Assembly: GCA_024704765.1 (NCBI GenBank)
Contig: JAKMXF010000014.1
Coordinates: forward strand, 1-64,000
Direction: 5' to 3'
DNA: 64,000 bases
Source: Oopsacas minuta
Lineage: Eukaryota > Porifera > Hexactinellida > Lyssacinosida > Leucopsacidae
Of this stretch, positions 43,301 to 52,717 are shown piece after piece (positions within the stretch are counted from its first letter, which is position 1; the number at the start of each line of letters is the position of its first letter). Made by a program: the position numbers and the translations under genes. Below the pieces are notes generated by a model. It had not been told where the DNA came from. It saw only the letters and a program-made list of their open reading frames with translations, and ran no database searches.

Positions 43301-44486
43301 TCTTTTTGGTGATTAATCATATTTCCACACAATTCTATGTAAAATTCAAAAAAGCCTGCTAGGCATATTTAGCAGATAAATATAACAAAATTTGATAATA
43401 TTTATATATGATTATTCCTCCAGTGCCTGCTGCTTCCGTAAATGACTTCAGTATAATACAACTCAACTCAACAGCTGTTCTAATAACCTGGACACCACTA
43501 GCATCTAACATGATGAATGGTGACATCACTCATTATTTTCTCTCTTACACATCTCATAAATTAGAGTCGACATTCACTCTGACAACAGAACAATTCTTCA
43601 TATACATCTATACTCTGAATGCTACTGATGGTTATACATTTAGCTTGACTGCTTATAACAGTATGGGAGCAGGTCCTGAGGTTATTGAGACTATCTCTTA
43701 TACTCCTAGTAAGTTAAATATTATTCTATTAAAATATTGATAGTGATAGTGAAATTAGAAAGTTTCTTAAACAGTCCATCTCTTAATTGTAAGAAAATAC
43801 AGCTGAACTTGGATAAGTTCTACACTGGCTTAATACATACTACTTTCATCCTAACGAATATTTCCATGACCGTACACTAGGATAGAATTCTGAAATATTT
43901 TGGAAATACTTTTAGCTATGAAAATGAATGAAAATTATACTTTTGAGACAAAACTATTATGAGAAATTATCAGAATTAGACTAATAATAGTGTTTAACAG
44001 TATCTCCTTTATTCTATAGCTCCTGAACCAGCCTTCCAGTTCACAGATAAAGAGATGAGCTATACATTCAGTGGTGTACTTATCCTCGTTGTTTTACTGA
44101 TGCTGATACTCATATTTAGCTGTGCTGTTGTTATTTGCTTCAAGAAACGTAGCAGCAAGAATATTAAAAGAGCTAATGTTAATCTAGAATTGGAATCTTG
44201 TACCAACCCCAGGAGCAGGGGGAATAGTGTTTACTCGGTAATGCAGTCTGTGAGTGTGAAAGAGAAACAAGTACCAACTTATGATAATTTTCGTAAAGAA
44301 TCTCAAGTCTTAGACACTAAAAGACAATCTCTATTAAAGTCACCAGAGCTTATTGAAGGAGCTCCCCCTACCCCTAAGAATAACGATACTATCTATGTAC
44401 TCCAAGAACAGATGGCAATCTCTGACAAAGAGGCTGAGACCTACGGGAATCCAATTGTTCTTGAGGAACCTGATAATTCCCCATAG
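34376..44486 (+). CDS. C-type lectin / 16x fibronectin-III transmembrane receptor, 19 exons
   Basis: I assembled 19 GT-AG exons: 34376-34427, 35278-35709, 36136-36441, 36672-36971, 37212-37499, 37635-37946, 38063-38362, 38502-38813, 39129-39431, 39593-39916, 40132-40452, 40710-40994, 41179-41490, 41597-41878, 42140-42457, 42622-42927, 43005-43295, 43424-43708 and 44020-44486. They total 5796 bases (1931 aa). Exon 1 is a signal peptide (MAFHIFAIISLLLLLTKG). Exon 2 is a C-type lectin domain (WGGHLVSI, YIWIGM, WEWVDGS, DCAIM, WDDSYC, SVC). Exons 3-18 each encode one FN3 domain in phase 1-1. Exon 19 has a TM helix (about 1795-1817) and a 114-residue tail with YDNF and YGNP, possible SH2 (YxN) sites. 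A type I cell-surface adhesion or recognition receptor is likely. The lectin domain has no EPN/QPD motif, so ordinary calcium-sugar binding is doubtful. I know of no named orthologue. Confidence 0.85.
35606..35632 (+). repeat. TAC trinucleotide repeat coding a tyrosine-rich loop
   Basis: An imperfect (TAC/CAT)n run encodes DYYYSYYYYYM within the lectin domain, between the conserved DCAIM and WDDSYC blocks. Repeat slippage could vary loop length between alleles. Confidence 0.7.
35733..36010. repeat. Dispersed repeat, copy 2 of 2
   Basis: CCCGCTTCGCTTGCTATGCC, then CATGGTTCATCCAAA, TTCATGCCTCAAGTATTGAG and GTGTGAATTTTCGTCCAAGA follow the order seen at 17918-18470. It lies in the intron after the lectin exon. 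Confidence 0.65.
36998..37122. repeat. Intronic minisatellite, 25 bp x 5
   Basis: Five head-to-tail units, each reading ATAAATAACAATAAGAAGTA and then TAGGG, show an exact 25-base period (unit starts at 37023, 37048, 37073 and so on). They lie in the intron between the second and third FN3 exons. Near identity implies recent expansion. Confidence 0.92.
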
Positions 44487-44740
44487 AAGCTAACATAAAC
44501 TAATCTGCTTATTGCAGCGTGTGCTTTGTAATATATTTTCATTTTGTAATAATTTCCTATTTTTGCATTAAATTTTTGTGTGGTTGTGTTTTATTATTAA
44601 ATTTTGACTATAAAATCTTCCAAATTCCGTAAACCGAATAATCCCTAACAAAGTTGGGTGCAAATACAAATACTACAAAGACAAGACGATATAATACGAG
44701 CGCCAAATTAAACCAAATTATCACATAAATATGAAAATTA

Positions 44741-44878
44741 CAGTTAACATCCAATAACTCGAACCTCCAAGATTAATATCTGTTCGAAAATCGAATGTTA
44801 GAGTAAAAGATGCTATAAGTACTAAAAATACAACGAAAGGAAGTGAATATATTCGTTCGAGTTACCGGATGTTGACTA
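44741..44878. mobile_element. Pogo-like MITE
   Basis: CAGTTAACATCCAATAACTC (preceded by TA) and its imperfect complement at the right (GAGTTACCGGATGTTGAC) bound 138 bases just downstream of the receptor gene. Confidence 0.7.
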
Positions 44879-46786
44879 TTATTAAAATGATTTCTATCAT
44901 GTAATTACATAGAATAGCTATCACAATACAATTAGAAAAACCGATTTATCATATTTCAATTGTAACTAATCCTTGTTGCATATCTAATTAATGAAATAAA
45001 TAGCGAGCTATGAAATCTATTCACTGGTAATATATGAGCCAAACTAACTTGACTGAGATGGGAACAAGCCTGATTTACCGTAATTCTATACGATAGCGTG
45101 TACATAGCAGACGTATGTCATAACAAGCTGTGACCGGCCACTGCATTAGGGGGGGGGCTTTCATAGACAAAATAGGGTATATATGTATATAATAGTTGAC
45201 TCTAATTTATACTCATAGCTGTAGAAGATGATCGGTTGATTTCTACCTAACCAATAGTCATAGTGTTAATACTGTTGATTCGGGCCAAGCTACATCCTCG
45301 TATTATACCTTTGGACATCATAACAGTCCACAGTTAGGAGAGTTTCATTCCGATGTATCTATATATGCTATGTGTCACGATCTACGCTTGGCTAAATATT
45401 TCCTATAATATCAATAGTTCTTGGAATTGATTTAAATTGGAGAATAAAATGGTAGAAAAGAGAATGCAATTACGATTATCTGAACAGGAGAAAACATATT
45501 TAACTAATTTTCTCGAAAGTTGTGGTGAGGTTATGCACATTTTGTCAATTTCAAAAAAATTCTCATTTTGGTTAATTCTCAAGCAGTGAATGACCCCCCC
45601 GTCAAACGTTAATAACTCTTTTTGGGGCTAGGACCCATGCTTCATTCTAGTCCCGAAATTAGAACTACACACAAGATTAATATTTATAACAATTTATAGC
45701 TCTTAAGCAATACTCCTTCTTCAAAAGTAATTATGTGATATGTCATAAACTTTAATGTTACGTCTATGGGAAGACATTTCCCCCTTTCTTGTCCTATTCG
45801 TAATACACACTAGATACATCGGGTTTTATTATTGTTAGGTCTTAGTTTGGTTAGTCCAACGAGGAGGGAAACATTAAACTTGTATAAAGTCATATACTTT
45901 AGAAAATCACCCATACCATAATACAAATTTCGCGGCAGGACGCTGATGTGCTTTACATCAGCATAGAAAGTACAAGATAAAGATATGAAAAGGGCGGGCA
46001 TTACAGTAATTTCTCAAAATATAGTTTCAATTAAATGATCATTTGATAGGGACACTATTCCGGGATATTTGAGGTTTGGTAACTAGATAACAGCAGAGCA
46101 TTAAAGGAGCCTGCTCCAAAGAGCGGTGCAGAAATTCTACCATTTTCACCATTCAGCCAGACCCTTCTTCCACTATTACACCCTCATATAACTAGGTCCG
46201 AATGTGCTTAGTCAAATAATATAGTTAAAACTTTCTCAATGGTTTCAAGTTTCTCTCTGACACGGATTAATCCTATTATGCACAAGAATTGGGAAGAACA
46301 TTCAAAAAGGGCAGATTTCCAAGAATATATATATATCAACACCATCAACTTGCAGTTCTATTACTAAGCGCATTTTAATTGGGTATTCTACTTATTCTAA
46401 AATTTATGTCAGATCAAATACAAGATATATGTATATACTGAAGAATACCCACGAATACATGTAATACCATTTATGGGATGATAGTATGCCATAATCAATC
46501 AATATGCACATTTAGCAAATGTGGTGATAAAGTAATATCATTTTTCTATGAATCAAGAATCTTTGATCCGTACGTATACGCATGTAGTTACATTAGATGC
46601 CGCATATATTTATTCGGTATATGCTAATGTATACTATTCGTTGTACATGTTTATTCAGCAATCCTGTTTCTTCTATCACTCATTCTTCTAATATCAATGA
46701 TCGACATATGTATGGTGAAAATATAGACGCGCGAATATAAAGTATTGTGTTTGTTATCATAATTTGCATCATAAAATGATTAGGAA
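44879..46786. other. Intergenic, about 1.9 kb
   Basis: No gene was seen. It contains a run of nine G at about 45150 and a half copy of the GCATTAA/GCTCC palindromic repeat at about 46095-46135. Confidence 0.5.
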
Positions 46787-47557
46787 ATGTCTTCACTAAA
46801 AAGTTTCCCAATTGAAGATTCAAAGAAGAAAATACGTGACGAGTTGGATAAGTTAAAAGCTAAAGGATTGACAGAGCCGATCAGGTCACATCTTCATGAT
46901 GTTGACTGTACTTGGAGATACGGTAGCAAGCCTGATTACACAATAGCTGATTATGAGTTTATCACAGGAAAAACTCAAAATCACTCTGAAGGATCACTCG
47001 AGAAGATAGTTGAGGATCTGGTGAAGACATGGGAGATGGAATCATCACATAAATCTGAAGTTAATGAATGGAAAACAATTGAGCAGGAAGATGGAGTTTA
47101 TCACCTTTCCGCTAATAATTGGAAAAGTTATGACAAGAAAGAAGCAATAATAGCTGGAAACTATAACGTGCTAATGCATGGCTGTCCGAAGTCTATTTGG
47201 GATACAGAAAGCTACTCCTTTGAAGACTCACATCACCTCATTAGAAACTCATTCAAGGCATTTCCATGGGAAGTTCTAAAGGTGCTATCACCACCACCGA
47301 CTGTAACATTCACTTGGAGACACTGGGGGAAGTTCACAGGCAATTACAAAGGAAATGAAGGGAAAGGAGAATTATTGGAAATGTTTGGCTTTGCAATAGC
47401 TAGAGTCAGTCCTGATTTGAAAATTGAAGACATCAAGATATTTTATGACCCAGATTCGTTTATACAAGCTCTTGAGGGTAAAACTGATGCAAAGGAATTG
47501 AGCTGTGCTAAGAAACTAATTGGAGATGTTTCATGTCCATTTATATCCAAATCATAG
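46787..47557 (+). CDS. Pathogen-related (PR) protein of the SnoaL/NTF2-like fold
   Basis: This 256-residue single-exon protein resembles the 'pathogen-related protein' family first named in cereals and also found in fungi and some invertebrates. Matching blocks are WRYGSKPDYTIADYEFITGK, SLEKIVEDLVKTWEMESSHK, a histidine/tryptophan-rich middle (FTWRHWGKFTGNYKG) and GELLEMFGFAIARVSPDLKI followed by EDIKIFYDPDSF. The fold is expected to be a cone-shaped SnoaL-like barrel. The biochemical role is unknown even in plants, where the gene is induced by infection. No signal peptide is present, so it is probably cytosolic. The patchy distribution of the family raises ancient transfer or differential loss as explanations. 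Composition matches neighbouring genes. Confidence 0.7.
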   Translation: MSSLKSFPIEDSKKKIRDELDKLKAKGLTEPIRSHLHDVDCTWRYGSKPDYTIADYEFITGKTQNHSEGSLEKIVEDLVKTWEMESSHKSEVNEWKTIEQEDGVYHLSANNWKSYDKKEAIIAGNYNVLMHGCPKSIWDTESYSFEDSHHLIRNSFKAFPWEVLKVLSPPPTVTFTWRHWGKFTGNYKGNEGKGELLEMFGFAIARVSPDLKIEDIKIFYDPDSFIQALEGKTDAKELSCAKKLIGDVSCPFISKS

Positions 47558-47584
47558 ACACAACTTGAAAGTTTTGGGAACTTA

Positions 47585-47960
47585 AAACTTTACGAGCCTT
47601 GGCTCGTCGCTCGCGATAAACTTGGCGCATTGCGCACTTTTGGATTAAAAATTTGTAATTTTATTGTTGTTTTTAGGATATGCATACAGGCTTGCTCTAA
47701 ACGGCTACCCAGGGGTAACAAAGTACGCTGAATCCGGATTTCACATTATCAAGTTTCTCATATGTAAATTTATTGTTATTTTTATGAATATAAAGTAAAC
47801 AAGTTTCAAAATTGTGGTAGAAAATGCTTTCAAAGACTATCCTTGGTTAATCGGATATGCTGAGTCTAAATATGATATTGTAAACAAAATTTTGAGAATA
47901 TTTGTTTACTTTTAGGTACATAATGTAAACAAATTAAAGACTATGGCAGTATCATCTTTG
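47585..47960. repeat. Dispersed composite repeat, inverted copy
   Basis: CGAGCCTTGGCTCGTCGCTC and CTTGGCGCATTGCGC recall 16813-16860. GCTCTAAACGGCTACCCAGG, then GTAACAAAGTACGCTGAATC and ATGAATATAAAGTAAACAAG are reverse complements of blocks at 17000-17120. It starts 28 bases after the PR-like gene, so it may supply that gene's 3' end. Confidence 0.65.
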
Positions 47961-48623
47961 CTACGGTTAAGATTATGAGTTTATGTACTCGAGGGCTGTA
48001 GGCCCGAGTGTGGACACGAAATGTTGGCAACCGCGTAGTGGGAGCAAGCGAAGTGCGCTCGTTAGTTGTATCTTGTAATTATTATTATTCAGCCGTGTTC
48101 TCTTATTAGCAATTTGTATAATAGCCAAATCCGCCTATTAGCATCATTTCTGAGGACATTAAGTGCATCTTTGTATTCGCATAATAGCAAATTCTCATAT
48201 ACAGTATTATCAAGGAAAATTCATGCACGATTTGCCAAGAGGCGAAAACCATGGCATGCGCTTTAGTCGCCGCTTCGCAGGGGTCAGCGTAGGGACGCCG
48301 AAAAATGTATTTACACTGAATGGGGAGCTGTCAACTTCCCATAACTGGAAATATTTCCTTCCAGGTAGTTTGTTCCTAAGTAAGCAGGATGGAATGCATT
48401 TGTTAATTTCCAACCAGTTTAAAAATTATAAATTAGATATCTTATGGAGAATTATTTATAATAAAAATCAGAAATTTTAATACTACTAATGCGAAAAAAT
48501 GTAAATTTTAACAGAATCAGAATTATGCCGCCTCTTAGAAGTCGCGGCTGAATTTTAAACGAGAATACAAATGTTGAATTTACGAAATATAGCAAGTACT
48601 AAAATGCCAGTTAACAAAAACAG
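47961..48623. other. Intergenic between the PR-like and TM2 genes
   Basis: Small GC-rich patches (48000-48060 and 48230-48300) look like repeat debris. No gene is supported. Confidence 0.4.
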
Positions 48624-49241
48624 CTAAGAAAGTATACAACCATTCAGATCAGTCCGAGTGTTTATAGCAAATATTACTACGTCAGCTATCCACCAGGAAC
48701 TAACAATAGAGAAAACAAAAAGTGATATACATAATACAACAATAATAGCCATAACCCATGAAAGCTTTTTGCCCTCACTATCTGAGTTACTTTTCAGAGA
48801 ACTCTCCAAACCACAATGTAATATTTCTCCTATTAGAGGGAAAATCAGTAAAACCATGAACAGGAATAATTGCCCTATTCCCAGGTCAATTCTCCCTATG
48901 TAGAAGTTAGCAGCACCTAGAACACCTATAAATATCTGTAACAGCAGTGCAGTCAGCCGATTACGTGCTGTACTCTCACAGTGACCAAGACTGAATGAGT
49001 ATTGATAGCATTGTGTATTGAGTACACACGAATCTGTGGAATTGCTTGTGTTGCTATTGAATATGAAGCAGGTGGCGTCCTCACAGGTACAACGATTGGC
49101 TAAACATTTAACTGATTGATTGCTAGCATTAAAGTTAAGTAAAGTGCTAGTACAGTTCTGATCAGTATCACAGTCAGCTGATTGAGAATACACTATAAAT
49201 AGTGTTAGCAACAAAAAGAATGATATATGAATAATATGCAT
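48624..49241 (-). CDS. TM2-domain membrane protein
   Basis: From ATG 49241 the product has 205 residues; an in-frame ATG lies 12 codons upstream at 49277. I prefer the inner start because it directly begins a signal peptide (MHIIHISFFLLLTLFIVY). A cysteine-rich, asparagine-rich extracellular part follows (CDTDQNC … CLANRCTCEDATC … CVLNTQC), then two helices joined by the TM2 signature GVLGAANFYIGRIDLGIGQL, and a further C-terminal helix (WVMAIIVVLCISLFVFSIV). TM2 proteins are membrane proteins of poorly known function; the animal TM2D1-3 set modulates Notch signalling, but this protein has an extra helix and a long cysteine-rich ectodomain, so it is not clearly one of them. Several N-x-S/T sites occur in the ectodomain. 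Confidence 0.7.
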   Translation of the reverse strand: MHIIHISFFLLLTLFIVYSQSADCDTDQNCTSTLLNFNASNQSVKCLANRCTCEDATCFIFNSNTSNSTDSCVLNTQCYQYSFSLGHCESTARNRLTALLLQIFIGVLGAANFYIGRIDLGIGQLFLFMVLLIFPLIGEILHCGLESSLKSNSDSEGKKLSWVMAIIVVLCISLFVFSIVSSWWIADVVIFAINTRTDLNGCILS

Positions 49242-49280
49242 AGCTAATTTTAGAATATAAATATTACTGTATTGCATTTA

Positions 49281-49686
49281 CAGACGACAATCGTTAATTC
49301 GAACTCCTACGGCAAAAATTGATTCGAATTATTGAATATTGTATTCTAGTGAACATCTAGTATAATCTGGCAATTATAGATTATACTATATCTTCATTAG
49401 AAAAGTTGTTGAATTACTTGAAATATATTTTTCTATATATTTTGTGATATTTTCATATTTCCAGTGACAATCAAGTATCAGTCCTTAAAATTACTCTACC
49501 TGGGCTGAAACATCAATGAAATATCTAATGCGTTTACATTTTGTAGAAGTTAGAATTATCGAACGGAACTTATTTTAATACCATTCAAGGTAAATTCAAG
49601 TCTGTTCGAATCAACGGACGGATTTTGTATTGAATTTATGCGAGAGTTTCAAGGGAAAAATATTTCGAATTAATGGTAGTCGGCTG
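49281..49686. mobile_element. Pogo-like MITE, 406 bp, TA target
   Basis: CAGACGACAATCGTTAATTC at the left and the complement of GAATTAATGGTAGTCGGCTG at the right are inverted repeats flanked on both sides by TA. No transposase fragment was recognised inside. It inserted about 40 bases upstream of the TM2 gene's start. Confidence 0.75.
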
Positions 49687-50007
49687 TAGTTTGTTTTTAC
49701 TGTGCCGACTATATTTGTATTAAAGATTTGTTTCATTTGCCATTATAAGATGAAAATTTTTACCTTAAAACGCAGTGGATATTTTTTAACCATTGTGTCA
49801 AATGATTAATTAAACGTGTAGAATAATCACCAGGTGGCCTCTCCCTTTTATATTCGATTGCGGATACCAAGTGCTATATTTAATTAGCTAAATGAAACAA
49901 TAGTTAAACACACCATTGAATGGAATAACCCAATCGATAAAGTATTACACTTTATTGAAAGGAATGGAATAAATACAAAAAAAGGATAAATTAGAATAAG
50001 TAGAACA

Positions 50008-50937
50008 TTAGAATATCTGTAGACAACTCATACTAGCACAACTTGCAACAATAATTCTGCCATTATAATCTACTGTAATTCCTGTTGGATAAGAAATAGA
50101 GATTTTATGGATACATTCATATTCAGAATTGAAAATAAGAATAGAATCAGATCCATAATCTGTGATTAGAATATTACCAGAGTTGTCTAGAAAGAAGAAC
50201 GAAGGAAATATCACTTGCTGTCCTTCTCCTCTAGAAATTATATTCTTTTGTAGAATTAGATCTTTGTCGAAAATGTGTAGACATGGGTTTGATGCATCCA
50301 GGATAAAAATTTTGTCTTTATTGAGTTTGATATCAATAGGTTTTGTGTCTCTAGCAAACTTCGACTTGAAATGAAGGTTTTCTGAGAGTATTTGAATGCG
50401 GTTGTTACTATAATCACAAATATAAACATCTCCATTTGATTCATCGATTGTTATACCCCAAGGATAATTAAACTCTAATTCTCCGTTTCCAAGTTTACCT
50501 ATTTTAGAAACAAACTTTCCATCCAATTGATAGTTCATGATACAGTGATTATCTTGAGAAATAAGAACTCTATTTCTACAAATAGCTAAACATTTCGGGT
50601 AGCTCATATTACCATCATCGTTGCTGTCTCCGAATCTGAATAAATACTTAGCAGTACTGTCAAATACTTTAACGCAATGATTGCATTGATCTGCTAAATA
50701 AATATTTCCCATTTGGTTATCTACTGTAATACCTAGTGGTGTGCCAAGTTGTCCATCCCCAATTCTTTCCTTACAAATACTCGCTAGAGGTTGTTTCTTG
50801 CTTGTATAATCAATTCCTCTCATTTTCTCCGCCAACTCTCCCAACTTGTTTACTTCACTAAATGTTTTTGATTTCAATTCCAACTCAAAATTATCTCTTC
50901 TATTCTCTTTCTCCCTCGGAGGATTAGCTGTAGCCAT
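50008..50937 (-). CDS. Divergent NHL propeller protein, paralogue E
   Basis: This 309-residue single-exon protein has the six-blade NHL part of the family: GNIYLADQCNHCVKVF, GNGELEFNYPWGITID, GDVYICDYSNNRIQILS, DASNPCLHIF and SCLQIF at the end. The N-terminal helix is much shorter (about 50 residues, highly charged) and is not alignable with A/B/C. Identity with the other six is far lower, so E is an old branch rather than part of the recent expansion. Spacing of blades is preserved and no frame damage is visible, so it is probably functional. It lies 190 bases downstream, on the same strand, of the actin-related gene. Confidence 0.8.
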   Translation of the reverse strand: MATANPPREKENRRDNFELELKSKTFSEVNKLGELAEKMRGIDYTSKKQPLASICKERIGDGQLGTPLGITVDNQMGNIYLADQCNHCVKVFDSTAKYLFRFGDSNDDGNMSYPKCLAICRNRVLISQDNHCIMNYQLDGKFVSKIGKLGNGELEFNYPWGITIDESNGDVYICDYSNNRIQILSENLHFKSKFARDTKPIDIKLNKDKIFILDASNPCLHIFDKDLILQKNIISRGEGQQVIFPSFFFLDNSGNILITDYGSDSILIFNSEYECIHKISISYPTGITVDYNGRIIVASCASMSCLQIF

Positions 50938-51128
50938 TTGATTTATTTGTTCCAGTTATAACTTACAAATTGTTTATTAGAAATAATTCAATTCTACAAT
51001 AATATTACACCTATTGTTATGACTAATGAGTTCGTAATTATATCATTGGATAATATTAATCCAGTATATCTACACAAATTCGCTATTTACAATTCCAACA
51101 AGAATAAAACGATTACATCACTTATAGT

Positions 51129-52292
51129 CTAAAAATATTTTCTATGTATAATGCAAGGACCCCATTCATCATACTCCCATATAGTAATAGATATATCTTT
51201 GAATGTAGAAAGAGAAGCTATTAAGGCTCCTCCCATCCATGCGAGGTATTTTCTCTCAGCTGGTGCTATCACTCTTACACTGGTAGTGCTAGGAGCAAGG
51301 AAAGATATCTCCTTCTCCAACCGCTCTCTGATCCCAGGGAACATGCAATTACCACCTGACAGTACTATATTAGCATACAGGTGTTTACGTGTGTCCATAT
51401 CACACATGTTTATAGAGGAGTATATGCTCTGATGAATACCAGAGGGGTCACATTTGGACAGGAGGAGGGAAGGTTGGAAGAGAGCTTCTGGACAGCTGAA
51501 CAACTCTTTGTCTAGATAAATATACTTACCGTCAGGCAGCTCGTATCTCCTCCCTAGCTTCTCACAACTTGTAGCAGATGATGATGATGATGTCATAGCC
51601 ATATCACGTTGATAATCTTGAGATACGTGAGTGAGTTCCTCTTTGATGTCACGAACAATATTTCTCTGATGGGAGTTACTGCATAATAACTGACCATAGC
51701 GTTCATCCAAAGACTGATAGAGGTAGTCAGTGAGTAGTGCTCCACATGTGTGTACAGGCTGTATAGCTTCTGGGATAGGGTTAGAATTAAATACAGGAAT
51801 TGCCTGAGATACCGCGTGACCAGATTCTAAGACTATTCCAGTAGTACGACCTGTTCCAAAGAGAGAGAGTTTAGCACTACTAGACATACACAGTCTTGGT
51901 ATGTTGTATGTTTCAAACATTATTTGAGCTATCTTCTCACGGTTGGCTTTAGAATTAATTTGTGTGTCAGTCAGTAAGACAGGATTTTCTTCAGGTGCTA
52001 CACGTAGTCTGTAGAATGTATCCCACCATACAAGTTCCATATCATCCCAGTTAGTTATAATCCCATTCTCGATTGGATTTTTGGTTCTAAGTATTCCATC
52101 TAGTTTGAGAGCTTCATAGCCCACTAAAGGTTTCAAACCATTCACCATACATATATGTTTATACCGACCTATGATGCAGGGGATTTCCAAACAAGGAAGT
52201 TGATCTTTAGCAAATCCTGCTTTGATATGATCAGTACCATTATCTAGTATAACTGGGGGTAGAGGATATTGATCCATCTGGTACCCAAACAT
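51129..52292 (-). CDS. Divergent actin-related protein
   Basis: This 387-residue single-exon protein is actin-like throughout, from PVILDNGTDHIKAGFA to a C-terminal IHRKYF (actin VHRKCF). Strong blocks are PIENGIITNWDDMELVWWDT, RVAPEENPVLLTD, KANREKIAQIMFE, SGRTTG-like GTGRTTGIVLESGH, VLSGGNCMFPGI and KYLAWMGGALIASL. It is not one of the standard ARP classes I can name. The nucleotide site is altered: actin Gln137 aligns with Ser (MSSSAKLSLF), the DSGDGV phosphate loop reads ESGHAV, and the DNGSG loop reads DNGTD. The DNase loop is shortened and a serine-rich insert lies near residue 233. ATP hydrolysis is therefore likely weak or absent (inference). An intronless, fast-evolving actin resembles testis or orphan actins of other animals. 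Confidence 0.85.
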   Translation of the reverse strand: MFGYQMDQYPLPPVILDNGTDHIKAGFAKDQLPCLEIPCIIGRYKHICMVNGLKPLVGYEALKLDGILRTKNPIENGIITNWDDMELVWWDTFYRLRVAPEENPVLLTDTQINSKANREKIAQIMFETYNIPRLCMSSSAKLSLFGTGRTTGIVLESGHAVSQAIPVFNSNPIPEAIQPVHTCGALLTDYLYQSLDERYGQLLCSNSHQRNIVRDIKEELTHVSQDYQRDMAMTSSSSSATSCEKLGRRYELPDGKYIYLDKELFSCPEALFQPSLLLSKCDPSGIHQSIYSSINMCDMDTRKHLYANIVLSGGNCMFPGIRERLEKEISFLAPSTTSVRVIAPAERKYLAWMGGALIASLSTFKDISITIWEYDEWGPCIIHRKYF

Positions 52293-52717
52293 TCATTTTT
52301 GTAATAATTAGTGTTATACTTATACTGTATGTATAGAAACGCCAACCTTTGTGAATAGCATATAAACTGCATGCCTGAACACAGAGCCGGGCTAATTTTG
52401 GATGCAAACTAATATATTAAGGTAGTATACTATATTTATATGTTTCCTAAAAATATTGATTATAATAATTTAAAACACCAATCCGTATTGCGGGATAAGT
52501 AATTTCCAATTGGAGAGGATCAGTGTCTGAATATGCGAATATTAATGTTATTGAAGGATTCATTTACACTAGTTCTGCATGCAAAATTACCTATACGACC
52601 TATTTGATTCCTCATTCATTCCGCACTGCGCATTATTAACACTTTTCATAGCTCAGTTGGAGAAGATATTTTTAGAATATTGAGAATGATATAAAATAAA
52701 ATCAGAGGAGTCCATAA
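52293..52717. other. Intergenic between the actin-related and SMYD genes
   Basis: AT-rich; nothing recognised. Confidence 0.5.
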
